DNA from: Chitinophaga nivalis | GTDB taxonomy: Bacteria; Bacteroidota; Bacteroidia; Chitinophagales; Chitinophagaceae | NCBI RefSeq assembly: GCF_025989125.1 | Contig: NZ_JAPDNR010000001.1 | Coordinates: 62,001-126,000 of the forward strand | Direction: 5' to 3' | DNA length: 64,000 bases | Shown here: positions 1 through 9,482 of the stretch, in pieces | Numbering within the stretch: position 1 is the stretch's first letter | How the letters are laid out: every line of letters begins with the position of its first letter | The notes under the pieces: model-generated | Database searches by the model: none | What the model was told of the DNA's origin: nothing | The model's input: the letters and a program-made list of their open reading frames with translations, nothing else | Program-made: the position numbers and the translations under genes

Positions 1-464
1 AGCTCATTTACCTTTTCGCTGAGGGCAGCCTGGGCCAGTTTACGCACTTCCACTTCTTCCTTGAGTGACTGGTGCATATGTTTCAACTCCTGCGACTGCT
101 GATACAACCGGGAAAATGTTTTCACCTTCATCAACAGAATATCCGGATCGATAGGCTTCGTGAGATAATCCATACCACCGGAATCATAGCCTTTTACAAT
201 AAAACGTTTGTCTTTATTGACAGCAGAGAGAAAAATAATAGGAATATCCCGGGCTTTGCTGTAACCGGAAATAGCTTCTGCTACTTCAAATCCGTCCATA
301 CTGGGCATCTGCACATCCAGTATGATGAGGGTATAACTATGTTTTAATATTTTTTTCAGCGCCTCTTCCCCGGAAGCAGCAGCATCCACTTCGAACTTAT
401 ACAGTTCCAGGGTTTTTCTTATTGATAATATATTCTCCGGTTTATCATCTACAATTAAGATCAT
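1..464 (-). CDS. Response-regulator receiver protein, 3' end outside window
   Basis: The first 154 codons of a protein that reads off the left edge of the window. They form a complete receiver domain: acidic pair at D6-D7, phospho-acceptor D50 in the LDVQMP motif, and K103 in LTKP. After about residue 110 a helical, charged stretch begins (KTFSRLYQQSQELKHMHQSL) that looks like a coiled-coil linker, so the complete protein is probably a receiver joined to a kinase or other output domain beyond the window. It follows cheB by 73 bp on the same strand and I see no promoter box in the gap, so it probably belongs to the same signalling operon. The output function cannot be read here. Confidence 0.85.
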   Translation of the reverse strand, partial: MILIVDDKPENILSIRKTLELYKFEVDAAASGEEALKKILKHSYTLIILDVQMPSMDGFEVAEAISGYSKARDIPIIFLSAVNKDKRFIVKGYDSGGMDYLTKPIDPDILLMKVKTFSRLYQQSQELKHMHQSLKEEVEVRKLAQAALSEKVNE

Positions 465-537
465 ACACTATATATTTCTCAGGAAATCATTTACTGGCAG
501 GTAGGTGGTGTAGCGCAACAAACCTCCTGCATTTTAT

Positions 538-1122
538 TCAGCAACGGTTATCGACACCGGTAAAACTGTTGATAAACACCGGTACTTCTTCCGGTAGCAA
601 TACTTTTTCCACAGGAGCCATCAGGAGTGCCTGCCTGGGCATATAGTCCACTTCCGCGCTTTCAGGATCCTGTACCACGGTGATTCCGCCGGCTGCATAT
701 ACGGCCGCCAATCCATTGGCGCCATCTGAGTTGGCGCCGGAAAGCAGTATGGCCGCCAGTTTACAGCCATAGGCAGCAGCAGCAGCTTCAAAAGTAACAT
801 CAATGCTGGGACGGCTGAAATTCACCTTTTCGGAATAGTCGAGCGAGAGGGAATGATCTGCTTCTATCAGTAAATGATAGTCTGCCGGCGCTATATAAAT
901 AACACCTGGCAACAATACTTCTTTTTCTTCCGCTTCTTTTACCCGTAACATTGTTTTGGCAGATAAGAGTTCTGTTAATACTGATTCATAGTGTGTTTGC
1001 CGATGCAACACAATAATGATAGCCGCCTGCAGTTTTACATCCAGTTGTGGCAGGATGGTCAGAATGGCCTGTAACCCTCCGGCCGAACCTCCCAATATAA
1101 CCAGATATGGTGCAGTAGTCAT
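538..1122 (-). CDS. cheB: CheB-type protein-glutamate methylesterase (catalytic domain only)
   Basis: A 194-residue CheB methylesterase domain without the N-terminal receiver found in chemotaxis CheB. The catalytic triad of the family is visible: Ser13 in GGSAGG, His40 in VLHRQ and Asp133 in GANSDGANG. CheB proteins remove methyl esters from, or deamidate, glutamate side chains on receptors. There is no chemoreceptor, CheA or CheW gene in view; the gene lies 15 bp after cheR and downstream of a hybrid kinase, so the likely job is sensory adaptation of a histidine-kinase system, not flagellar chemotaxis (inference). Loss of the regulatory receiver suggests that control comes from partner receivers encoded in the same operon. 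Confidence 0.93.
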   Translation of the reverse strand: MTTAPYLVILGGSAGGLQAILTILPQLDVKLQAAIIIVLHRQTHYESVLTELLSAKTMLRVKEAEEKEVLLPGVIYIAPADYHLLIEADHSLSLDYSEKVNFSRPSIDVTFEAAAAAYGCKLAAILLSGANSDGANGLAAVYAAGGITVVQDPESAEVDYMPRQALLMAPVEKVLLPEEVPVFINSFTGVDNRC

Positions 1123-1137
1123 GATACATATATTTAA

Positions 1138-1965
1138 TCACCGGTGCATCTTCCGCCAGATTTTCTCCCTGTTCTCCAATTGTTTGAACTTATCGGTCAC
1201 ACTGGTGAAGTTAAGTGTTTCCTTGCTTCCCAGGGCAAGGAAACCCAACTGTTCCAGGCTGTCGCAAAACAGGTTTAATACTTTATCCTGTAATGTTTTA
1301 TTAAAGTAGATCATTACATTTCGGCAGATGATCAATTGGAATTCATTAAAAGAACCATCTGTAACGAGATTATGCGGAGAGAAAATAATTTTCTCGCCCA
1401 GGTTTTCCCTGAATTTGGCATAATCATAATTGGCCGTATAATAGGAAGAAAAATCTTCTTTTCCGCCGGCTTCCATATAATTCCGGGAGTATTGCTGCAT
1501 CTGGGAAATAGGGAACATCCCCTTCCTCCCTTTCTCCAGTACCCGCGTATTAATATCTGTTGCATAGATCACCGATTTATGCAACAGGTTAGCCTCCTGC
1601 AGTAAAATAGCAAAGGAGTATACCTCTTCTCCTGTGGAACAGCCGGCATGCCAGATACGGATAAAAGGATAGGTGGCCAGTACTGGTAACACCTGCGTGC
1701 GCAACGCATTGTAAAAGCCCGGATCCCGGAACATTTCGGTTACATTCACAGTTATTTCTTCCACGAAGCGTAAGGCGTAATCCGCATCTGAAATAATCCG
1801 GTAGCGGAATTCCGCAAAACTCGGAAACCGGTCTGCCAAAAACAGGTGATTCACTCTTCTGTTTATGGAAGCGTGTGCATAATCTGTAAAATCATATCCA
1901 TATTTTTCCAGCACATCATTTAACAACAAAGCCACTTCCGGCTCACTAACAGGATTCCTGATCAC
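1138..1965 (-). CDS. cheR: CheR-type protein-glutamate O-methyltransferase
   Basis: A 275-residue SAM-dependent methyltransferase of the CheR family. The all-alpha N-terminal domain spans about residues 1-80, followed by the Rossmann-type domain with the SAM-binding motif AGCSTGEE at 107-114 and the family motif CRNVMIYF at 214-221. It would methylate glutamates on a sensory protein, opposing the neighbouring CheB. It starts with GTG, one base after the stop codon of the preceding receiver gene, and ends 15 bp before cheB, so translation of the cluster is tightly coupled. No CheR-specific TPR extension is present. The substrate is probably the hybrid kinase or another membrane sensor (inference). 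Confidence 0.95.
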   Translation of the reverse strand: MIRNPVSEPEVALLLNDVLEKYGYDFTDYAHASINRRVNHLFLADRFPSFAEFRYRIISDADYALRFVEEITVNVTEMFRDPGFYNALRTQVLPVLATYPFIRIWHAGCSTGEEVYSFAILLQEANLLHKSVIYATDINTRVLEKGRKGMFPISQMQQYSRNYMEAGGKEDFSSYYTANYDYAKFRENLGEKIIFSPHNLVTDGSFNEFQLIICRNVMIYFNKTLQDKVLNLFCDSLEQLGFLALGSKETLNFTSVTDKFKQLENREKIWRKMHR

Positions 1966-1966
1966 A

Positions 1967-2344
1967 TTACTTGGATAAATATTGCTGTATCTGAATCAGT
2001 AATTCATCTACATCAATCGGTTTGGAAATATAATTATCGGCCCCTGCTTCCAGGCATTTCTCCCGGTCGCCTACCATGGCTTTGGCAGTAACCGCAATGA
2101 CCGGCAGGGTGCTGTTTTTTTCATTGGCCCGCAATGCTGCAATGGTCTCATAGCCGTCCATATCAGGCATCATTATATCCATCAGCACCACGCCTATCTG
2201 GTGCTCATTGTTCAATATCTGTAAGCCTTCTGCAGCCGAGGTAGCTGCCAGACAGGTAATATTTCTGGAACGTAATACCGCCCGCAGGGCAAAGATATTA
2301 CGGGTGTCATCATCTATAATCAATACTTGTTTCTGTGCTGTCAT
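1967..2344 (-). CDS. Single-domain response regulator (receiver only)
   Basis: A 125-residue stand-alone receiver: acidic residues at D11-D13, phospho-acceptor D56 in LMDIMMP, and K108 in YISKP. It has no output domain, so it acts as a phosphate carrier or by protein contact. Its start codon overlaps the stop of the large kinase gene as TAATG, which argues for translational coupling. Its second half is almost the same as the last receiver of that kinase (shared residues around VIAVTAKAM and GDREKCLEAGA), and the similarity is visible at DNA level too, so the two probably arose by domain duplication or fission. Confidence 0.93.
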   Translation of the reverse strand: MTAQKQVLIIDDDTRNIFALRAVLRSRNITCLAATSAAEGLQILNNEHQIGVVLMDIMMPDMDGYETIAALRANEKNSTLPVIAVTAKAMVGDREKCLEAGADNYISKPIDVDELLIQIQQYLSK

Positions 2345-5300
2345 TATTTCATGCCTTTATCGTATAACCATACCCGTAGCAAGGAAAGTAACTGATCAAT
2401 ATCCACTGGTTTTGAAATATAATCCGAAGCTCCTGCTTCCAGACATTTCTCCCGGTCGCCCATCATTGCTTTGGCCGTAACGGCAATCACCGGGAGGTAT
2501 TTCAGGTGCGGTTGCTTCCGGATAGCTGCTATGGCGCCATAACCGTCCATTTCAGGCATCATCATATCCATCAGTACGATATCTACTTTTTGTTCTTTTA
2601 ACTGTTCCAACGCTTCATTGCCATCAATAGCCGGCAATACTTTCATCTGGTGTTTCTCCAATGCTTTCGTCAGAGAAAAAATATTCCGCACATCATCATC
2701 TGCAATCAATACAGTTTTGTCCTTCAGCACTTCATTCAGCATAGCCATCTTGTTATTACCACTCTGAGCTGCTGTTTTCTGTTCTGCCACCAGGTGCAGA
2801 AACAACGATACTTCATCCAGCATCCGCTGATAGGAATGCGCCGTTTTTACCACAATAGAATCCGCATACTGCTTAATGCGTTGCTCTTCTGTCATGGAAA
2901 GACTTTTACCCGTGAAGATGATAATAGGAAGATTTTCCAGGCCTTTGATTTCTTTTACCCTTTCCAGTGCTTCATATGCCTGCTGATCGGGAATGCCCAT
3001 ATCCAGGATAACGCAATCCACATCCTTTTGTTGCAGCAGCGTTACCCCTTCATCTACATTATTGCTGATCTCTGCACTCACCTGATAGTTACCCAGGAAA
3101 TAGGCCAGGGCCTTGGCATGCTTGGCGTTTTCCTCCAGAATTAATACTTTTTTGGTAGACCGTTGCAATACAAATTCCATCTTCTCAAAAATCAACTGCA
3201 TGCTTTCTGCAGTCACCGGTTTACTGATGAAATTCACGGCGCCTTTCTGCAGACTTTCTTTTTTCGCTTCCATGGAAGACATGATATGCACGGGAATAGG
3301 TCTCGTCAGCGGATCGCTTTTCAGTTCTTCCATTACCTGCCAGCCATCTTTCACCGGTAACTGTATATCCAGCAGGATACCAATAGGCTTATACCTGCGG
3401 GCCAGTTCTGCCGCTTCATCACCCCGTACCGATACCACCCCTTTGTAACCGCGGGTGTGGGTAAAGTCCAGCAATGCCTTCGCAAAATACCGGTCGTCTT
3501 CTACAATCAGGATCACCGGATTGCCGGGTTGGATATTACCGCGGTCATCAGCTACCGCTTCCGGTATAACTGCAGCCAGATAGTGATTATTACCGGGCAA
3601 TATTACCGGATCGGGCACTTCTGCCGGTGGCAGGTCGAAGAGACCATCCGTAACCGGCATTGGCCTGGGTGTTATCGGAATGATGAGCGAAAACGCGCTT
3701 CCCTCATTGCTTTTGCTATATAAAGAGAGCTGACCACCCAGGAGCTTCGCCAGCTCCCGGCTGATAGATAAGCCCAAGCCTGTTCCCCCATATTTCCGGC
3801 GGGTAGAACCATCTGCCTGCTGGAAGGCTTCAAATATTACCTGTTGCTTTTCTTCCGGAATACCGATGCCGGTATCTTTTACCGTAAACCGGATCGTATC
3901 GGGTGTATCACCGGGCTGTGCTTCCAGCGTTACCGCTCCTTTAGCAGTAAACTTCAATGCATTGGACAGCAGATTTTTCAATATTTGTTCCAGTCTGTTC
4001 TGATCTGTTTCAATACTGGCCGTTACGCCTTCTCCGATCAGCTGTTGCAGCGCGAGTCCTTTTTCACGGGCCATCGGTTCAAACAGCGACTGCATATTGG
4101 AGAAGATCGTTTGCACAGTTACCAGGCTGAATTCGAGATCCATTTTGCCGGATTCTATTTTCGACAGATCCAGGATTTCATCAATCAATGTCAGCAAACC
4201 GGTACCGGAGCTATTGATTACCTGCGCATATTCGATCTGGTCATTACTCAGATTGTGTTCATGATTTTCAGACAACAACCGGGATAACAACAGGATGGAA
4301 TTCAAAGGTGTGCGCAACTCATGCGACATATTCGCCAGGAATTCTGATTTGTATTTGGTACTGATAGCCAGTTCTTCTGCCTTTTTATGAATATCCAGGT
4401 TGCGCTCTATGATGATCTGATTTTTTTCTTCCAGTAACCGGCTTCTTTCTTCCAGCTCTGTATTGGATTGCATCAGTTCTTCCTGCTGTACCTTCAGCTC
4501 TTCCTCCGATACCTGCAGTTTCTGTGTTTGTGCCTCCAGTTCTACGTTGAGACTTTCCAACTCACTATGCTGTGCCTGCAGCTCTTCTGCCTGCGACTGG
4601 GTTTCTTCCAGCAGTTCCTGCAGGCGAACACGGCTACGGGTGGTTTGCAGGGCAATCGCAATTTTGGCAGCAGCCTGTTTTACAAAATCCAGTATATGAT
4701 CCGAAAAGGCAAATAATGATCCTATTTCCATCACACCTTCTCCGGTGTCGGCATGTATCAATGGAATAATGAGTACATGACCGGGCTGTGTGGCCGAGGT
4801 AGCACTGGCAATATGCAGAAAATGATCGGCAACATCCCGCAGGTATAAAGGCTCTCCTTCCAGCATGGCCTGTCCCAGCAATGTTTTTCCTTCTTCAATC
4901 ACCTGCGGCGCCGGATATTCGGCCGAGAGGGCAAATCCTGCCGCGAAGTGCAGCAGTCTGGCATCTTTGATATACAGTACCCCTGTTTGTGCCCCGGCAT
5001 ATTGTACGATATCCCGCAGGGCATCATAACTAAGGGTATGCAGGTCTTTTTCTCCCAACAGGGTTTCCGTAATCCGGTTCAATCCGGATTGTACCCATAT
5101 TTTCTGCTCGTTGTTGCGACGGAAGGTTTTCAGATCTACCGCCATTTGCACGATGGCATTGCCCAGTACATCGTTGGTACTACGGGGGGTTACATCAATA
5201 TTGAAGTTTCCTTTACCGATACTGTCGGCCGCATTGGCCAATTCCTGACTGGTGGTGTCGATGGTGGCAAAAGAGCGGGCCAAGCTCCCGATCGCATCTT

Positions 5301-6357
5301 TCGTAAAAATCTCCGGCGCCACACCCGTCTCTCCTTTTGCAATACGCACGGCTGCTCCCCGCAACAGTTCCAGGCTGTCGGCAATGGACTTGATAGTGAA
5401 TAACACAAATACCATTACCAATATTACAATCAGTGTCAGGAATATCAGGTATTCCGTTCTGAGGTCACTTTCTTCCTTATAAATTAATCGGGCGTCCTTA
5501 CTGACCCTTTCTATAATACCCTGCTGTAATTGCTTCACCTGATCCACGGCGCGGGAGGAGTTATCCCACCAGGCATCGGCATTGAACAACGTATCAATTC
5601 TGCGGGCGCTGATAGTAGCACTGACGAAATCCCGGGTGATGGTAAATTCGGTAGTGGCTTCCATTTTGTTGAACTCCTGCACAGTACCGGCAGAAGCCTT
5701 ATCCAGGAACTCCGCACGCAGCGAGTTGTACATGTCGTTATTATCTTCTATACGCGCAAAGTCTTCCGGCCACACTTCCTTTTTCAGCATAAAATAATAA
5801 ATATCCATGCGGATAACACCCTGATAGGCGGCCATCTGCGCCAGCAGGTATTGGGCATCCAGATCCTGGCGCAGGAGGTGCAGTTTTTTAGTATCCGGCG
5901 TATTGGTACGGGCGAGGTTGTTCAGGCGAAAGATCAGGTTGGAGTAATAATCCAGTACTTCCCGTTGCGGAATACTTCTGGTGTCGATATCCTTTCTTTT
6001 TTTAGGCAGGGTATTCAGGAGGGAGTACTGAAAAAAGTGGCTGTCATTCGCCAGTAATTTACCTTTCACAGCATTAATAGACAGATCTGTTTTACTCCGT
6101 TGTGTCAGCAGCTCGTTGGTGCCGGTATTCTGTAGTACATAGTTGACGCTGTAGCGGCGTTCCATATGAATTTCATCTGCTACACGCATAATGGTGGTCG
6201 CATTACCCACCTGCTGCAACAGCCTGTCAATACTTTGGATATCTTCATTCTGTTTATTAAAAATCTGAATACCGAACCATATAAGACAAACAAGTGGTAT
6301 AATGGCTATCAACAACAACTTCCGGGGTAAAGGAAGCTGCATAAAAAAATTTTTCAT
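2344..6357 (-). CDS. Hybrid sensor histidine kinase: NIT-like sensor, HAMP, GAF, kinase, three receivers
   Basis: A 1337-residue membrane kinase. A transmembrane helix lies at about 12-30 and a second at 303-324; the periplasmic part between them resembles the NIT (nitrate/nitrite-sensing) helical domain. Then follow HAMP-like segments (325-415), a GAF domain (about 420-570), a long coiled coil (575-665), the phospho-acceptor helix with H679 in SHELRTP, and the ATPase domain with DTGIGIP and GGTGLGL motifs. Three receivers come last: D997, D1119 and D1264 are the predicted phospho-sites. The second receiver is degenerate, with EE in place of the acidic DD pair. It is first in an operon with a lone receiver, CheR and CheB, so kinase output may be tuned by methylation (inference). 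The ligand is unknown. Confidence 0.93.
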   Translation of the reverse strand: MKNFFMQLPLPRKLLLIAIIPLVCLIWFGIQIFNKQNEDIQSIDRLLQQVGNATTIMRVADEIHMERRYSVNYVLQNTGTNELLTQRSKTDLSINAVKGKLLANDSHFFQYSLLNTLPKKRKDIDTRSIPQREVLDYYSNLIFRLNNLARTNTPDTKKLHLLRQDLDAQYLLAQMAAYQGVIRMDIYYFMLKKEVWPEDFARIEDNNDMYNSLRAEFLDKASAGTVQEFNKMEATTEFTITRDFVSATISARRIDTLFNADAWWDNSSRAVDQVKQLQQGIIERVSKDARLIYKEESDLRTEYLIFLTLIVILVMVFVLFTIKSIADSLELLRGAAVRIAKGETGVAPEIFTKDAIGSLARSFATIDTTSQELANAADSIGKGNFNIDVTPRSTNDVLGNAIVQMAVDLKTFRRNNEQKIWVQSGLNRITETLLGEKDLHTLSYDALRDIVQYAGAQTGVLYIKDARLLHFAAGFALSAEYPAPQVIEEGKTLLGQAMLEGEPLYLRDVADHFLHIASATSATQPGHVLIIPLIHADTGEGVMEIGSLFAFSDHILDFVKQAAAKIAIALQTTRSRVRLQELLEETQSQAEELQAQHSELESLNVELEAQTQKLQVSEEELKVQQEELMQSNTELEERSRLLEEKNQIIIERNLDIHKKAEELAISTKYKSEFLANMSHELRTPLNSILLLSRLLSENHEHNLSNDQIEYAQVINSSGTGLLTLIDEILDLSKIESGKMDLEFSLVTVQTIFSNMQSLFEPMAREKGLALQQLIGEGVTASIETDQNRLEQILKNLLSNALKFTAKGAVTLEAQPGDTPDTIRFTVKDTGIGIPEEKQQVIFEAFQQADGSTRRKYGGTGLGLSISRELAKLLGGQLSLYSKSNEGSAFSLIIPITPRPMPVTDGLFDLPPAEVPDPVILPGNNHYLAAVIPEAVADDRGNIQPGNPVILIVEDDRYFAKALLDFTHTRGYKGVVSVRGDEAAELARRYKPIGILLDIQLPVKDGWQVMEELKSDPLTRPIPVHIMSSMEAKKESLQKGAVNFISKPVTAESMQLIFEKMEFVLQRSTKKVLILEENAKHAKALAYFLGNYQVSAEISNNVDEGVTLLQQKDVDCVILDMGIPDQQAYEALERVKEIKGLENLPIIIFTGKSLSMTEEQRIKQYADSIVVKTAHSYQRMLDEVSLFLHLVAEQKTAAQSGNNKMAMLNEVLKDKTVLIADDDVRNIFSLTKALEKHQMKVLPAIDGNEALEQLKEQKVDIVLMDMMMPEMDGYGAIAAIRKQPHLKYLPVIAVTAKAMMGDREKCLEAGASDYISKPVDIDQLLSLLRVWLYDKGMK

Positions 6358-6380
6358 TCGCCTGAGCTTGTTTAATTTGC

Positions 6381-6388
6381 TAAAAGTA
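6381..6388 (-). promoter_or_regulatory. Possible -7 box for the hybrid kinase operon
   Basis: On the minus strand this reads TACTTTTA, seven of eight matches to the Bacteroidota -7 consensus TAnnTTTG, 23 bases before the kinase start codon. No clear -33 TTG is seen, so this is only a candidate. Confidence 0.35.
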
Positions 6389-6488
6389 TCTGTGCCAATA
6401 CTGCACCATTACGGGATTTAAATACTATCCTGTTTAAACGCAGTAAGTTAAGCTGAATTATAATGATAAGAAAATAACAACAAAATCA

Positions 6489-6496
6489 TAAATTTG
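6489..6496 (+). promoter_or_regulatory. -7 promoter box (TAAATTTG) of the receiver gene
   Basis: TAAATTTG matches the Bacteroidota consensus TAnnTTTG exactly. Transcription would begin about 7 bases downstream, so an in-frame TTG at 6494, which is the last part of this box, cannot be the start codon. The ATG at 6515 is then the first usable start. No strong -33 TTG is visible. Confidence 0.65.
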
Positions 6497-6514
6497 CGTC
6501 TATTCAAATTGATT

Positions 6515-6916
6515 ATGCGTAATAGCTGTAAATATAGCTCAGTGCTTTTAATTGACGATGATGTAGATGATAGAATGATATTCGGCGAGATATTAAAAGA
6601 GCTGGTACCTGACATTATTTACAATGAAGCCATCAATGGAGAAGATGCATTAACCAAACTGGAAAGCAACCTCATTCCTGATATTATCTTCCTGGACCTC
6701 AACATGCCCCGTGTGGACGGCAAACAATTCCTGGCGGAAATACAGAAAATGGATCACCTCAAACATATTCCTATCATCATTTACAGTACGTCATCGCACG
6801 AATCCGACAGGCGGGAGACACAGGAGCTGGGCGCTGCTTATTTTCTTACCAAACCCAACAGTCTGAAAGAGTTAAGCAACATCCTGACTGGTATCCTGCA
6901 CCAGCAACCCCTTTAA
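6515..6916 (+). CDS. Single-domain response regulator
   Basis: A 133-residue receiver protein with acidic residues D14-D16, phospho-acceptor D61 in LDLNMP and K113 in LTKP. The sequence style (VLLIDDDVDDRMIF and IYSTSSHESD) is that of the small receivers often paired with phytochrome or GAF-type kinases, sometimes called Rcp1-like. There is no output domain. It stands alone, divergent from the large kinase operon, with its own promoter box, so it may take phosphate from that kinase or from a kinase elsewhere. The ATG at 6515 was chosen because an in-frame TTG upstream sits in the promoter box. Confidence 0.9.
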   Translation: MRNSCKYSSVLLIDDDVDDRMIFGEILKELVPDIIYNEAINGEDALTKLESNLIPDIIFLDLNMPRVDGKQFLAEIQKMDHLKHIPIIIYSTSSHESDRRETQELGAAYFLTKPNSLKELSNILTGILHQQPL

Positions 6917-6917
6917 A

Positions 6918-6955
6918 AAACGGGGTCCCGCAAGGATTTGCGAGACCAGCTGTTT
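6918..6955 (+). terminator. Possible terminator after the receiver gene
   Basis: An inverted repeat GGTCCCGCAA / TTGCGAGACC with one mismatch (6924-6947) follows the stop codon closely, with AAAC/GTTT able to extend it. The following T-run is short, so termination strength is uncertain. Confidence 0.4.
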
Positions 6956-7182
6956 AAACATTGTTAAGACATGTTAATTTGAACCCTCATATGCCTGATG
7001 CATACTTTCACGATAAAGATGAATATTAAATCGGCAAGAACTGTTAATCAGATCTAAACGCGTTTAAAATTCTTTGTTATCCTGTCTGTAACAACCAGCT
7101 GTCCCTGTATCCGGCACTATCCTATAATTTATTTAGCATCCTGCACCAATATTAATAAATTGCACGTCCTAATCAGCTGTAT

Positions 7183-9471
7183 ATGAATTTAGACGAATCA
7201 GAACGGTTATATAACGAACAGGCCTACACGGAAGCTGCAGCCAAACTGGAACTATATCTGGAAGAAACACCAGCCTCTCCACAGGCATGGCATCTGCTGG
7301 GACTTTGCCGGCTGGAAATTGCCAAAGCAGCTGATACCCGCGAAGAAGCCATGGTAACCTATGAAGGGGCCTATACTGCTTTCAGCAATACCTTGTCTTT
7401 TGACTCCGCTCACGTACAGGCCAGGGTACACCGGGCCTATATGGGCGCCAATATCATGGAAGATAAATTGGAGGTAACCCTCAGTGATTGTGCTGTTTTA
7501 CTGGAAGATGGTAATGAAGAAATCATGACTAAAGCCCTGTTATACCGTTTTCAGGTATACGTGCTGCAGCATGAAACAGAAAAGGCGCTGGCCGATATGC
7601 ATCGCAGCCTGGAAATATACACCTCGTTGTACGACGACGACCTGCCACAGCTCAATGTAGCCCGGTTTCAATGTCACACCCGTATTGGCGATGTATATTA
7701 TCATATCGAAGATAAACCTGCCGCGCTGGCACATTACAAGCAGGCATTTCAATATACCGTATATAACAACCGGACCCTGTCTACCGCATATTTTGCACTG
7801 GACATGGCCGACTACGACTTTGCCGCCAACCTCCTGCATGTACTGATCAGCAGCGGAGAAAATGAAGACGAAGACATCTTACGCCTACTCAAAAAAGTAA
7901 AGGAATTACTGGATGAAGGTGTACAACATGCTGCACTGGCAAGAGAGTTTTGCTGGGGTACCACCGATTTCTGGCAACAGTTTTATGGGGAAGATGAGGA
8001 TGAAGGTACGCTGGAACAGATCTCCACCGGAAAACGTTTTATGACGCAATACCCGGAAGAAGCTTATTTCTGCCACTATACCGCCACTGCTTTCTTTAAC
8101 ATAGGCAGTTACCGCGAAGCGCTTCCTTACTATGAGAAAGCGCTGGCCATCAGGGCTTATCCCTCTTCCATAGCCCGGTGGTATTATGCCAGTTACAAGG
8201 TAAACGAACAATTCCCGGCCAGCTGGCCGGATGCCACCTACGATATTCCATACGACTGGTATTCTGCCGGCGTCATCTACAGTGAAATCCTGCAGCTGGA
8301 AAAAGACCCGCATGCAAAAGAGGTATCGCTGCAACTGAAAAAGTTCCTGTACAAAAAAGCATTCGACCTGTATACCGCCTATTGGCATAGTAATACCGGT
8401 AATTCCTGGGCCGGGCATCCACATCATTTTGCGATGTGTTGCAACAACTATGGCATTACCCTGTATGAACTCGGCGAATTTGAAGAGGCTACCCGGATAC
8501 ATACCATTGGTTATGCCATGTCGCCTTTCTGGGAACAACTGGAATCCAGGGCGGATGCCTGGCATAGCCTGGGCAAGGCAGCAGAAGCCATCACCGACCG
8601 GAAGGCTATCCTGGAAGATTTTTACAGCTACCTGCCCCTCATGTATTATGTATCCATTCATGAGCGGATCATCGAAGACCTCACCCTGCTGGATCGTCAT
8701 GAAGAAGCGCTGGAGCTGTATAATAAAATACTCGAAGAATATGATACCTGGATTTCCACAGATATGCAGGAACTGGAGACCTACGATCAGGAAACCATCA
8801 TCTACAATATAGACCGTATTAAAACCGGCCGGGCATTTATTAAAACCGGCAGTGCAAACGATTTATCGGAACGCATCCGCGCACTGGAAAAACACCTGGA
8901 AGAAAAACCGGACGACAGTGATGCCTATTTTAACCTGATGTACCTGTATTTCGATAATGCGCAATATGAACATTGCATCGGGGCTGTCAATAATCGTATA
9001 TCCATTGGCGGTATCAAAAAATTACCGGTCGTATCTCAGATGAAGATCTACTACTTCCGGGGCAAGGCTGCCCTGAAACTGGGTCGCTACGCTGCTGCCA
9101 TCGCAGATATGCAGCAAACACTGCAGATCATGTCGGAAGGTGATGAATCGGATAACTCTGCCAACAACCGCCTGGGCGTATATGCTTTTTTAGCAGAAGC
9201 CTGCCTGGGAGAGAAAGACTATCAACAGTGTATTCATTTCGGAACACAGTGTGTGGATATGTATACGGAAATGAACTGGAGCTGGGATGCGGAAGCATCC
9301 ATATTCCGCTACAATATGGCGCTGGCCTATGAAAGCATGGGGAATATACCGGCCTGTAAAAAGATGATTGACGAAATCGTTAAAAATGATCCGGGCTACC
9401 AGCCGGCTTTGCAAAAGAAAAATGACCTGAAAGGCGGTGGCATATTTTCGTTTTTCAGGAAGAAAAAATAA
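7183..9471 (+). CDS. Large tetratricopeptide-repeat protein
   Basis: A 762-residue protein without signal peptide or membrane segment, so probably cytoplasmic. It is made of TPR helices throughout: clear units occur near residues 10-50 (AYTEAAAKLELYLEE, then QAWHLLGLCRL), 290-340 (ALPYYEKALAI), 415-470, and 625-735. The C-terminus ends in a basic phenylalanine-rich tail (FSFFRKKK). TPR arrays bind proteins; no enzymatic domain is visible. It is monocistronic by layout, with about 260 bp upstream and a strong two-way terminator downstream. I do not recognise a named family and the role is unknown. The start is the first ATG; no clear TAnnTTTG box precedes it. Confidence 0.85.
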   Translation: MNLDESERLYNEQAYTEAAAKLELYLEETPASPQAWHLLGLCRLEIAKAADTREEAMVTYEGAYTAFSNTLSFDSAHVQARVHRAYMGANIMEDKLEVTLSDCAVLLEDGNEEIMTKALLYRFQVYVLQHETEKALADMHRSLEIYTSLYDDDLPQLNVARFQCHTRIGDVYYHIEDKPAALAHYKQAFQYTVYNNRTLSTAYFALDMADYDFAANLLHVLISSGENEDEDILRLLKKVKELLDEGVQHAALAREFCWGTTDFWQQFYGEDEDEGTLEQISTGKRFMTQYPEEAYFCHYTATAFFNIGSYREALPYYEKALAIRAYPSSIARWYYASYKVNEQFPASWPDATYDIPYDWYSAGVIYSEILQLEKDPHAKEVSLQLKKFLYKKAFDLYTAYWHSNTGNSWAGHPHHFAMCCNNYGITLYELGEFEEATRIHTIGYAMSPFWEQLESRADAWHSLGKAAEAITDRKAILEDFYSYLPLMYYVSIHERIIEDLTLLDRHEEALELYNKILEEYDTWISTDMQELETYDQETIIYNIDRIKTGRAFIKTGSANDLSERIRALEKHLEEKPDDSDAYFNLMYLYFDNAQYEHCIGAVNNRISIGGIKKLPVVSQMKIYYFRGKAALKLGRYAAAIADMQQTLQIMSEGDESDNSANNRLGVYAFLAEACLGEKDYQQCIHFGTQCVDMYTEMNWSWDAEASIFRYNMALAYESMGNIPACKKMIDEIVKNDPGYQPALQKKNDLKGGGIFSFFRKKK

Positions 9472-9482
9472 ATGACAAAGCA

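Noticed and set aside
538..1965. cheR/cheB as a flagellar chemotaxis cluster
   Set aside because: No chemoreceptor, CheA, CheW or motility gene is in the window and CheB lacks its receiver.
7906..8700. A 264-codon minus-strand frame inside the TPR gene
   Set aside because: Antisense shadow of a repeat-rich coding region; no start context or motif.
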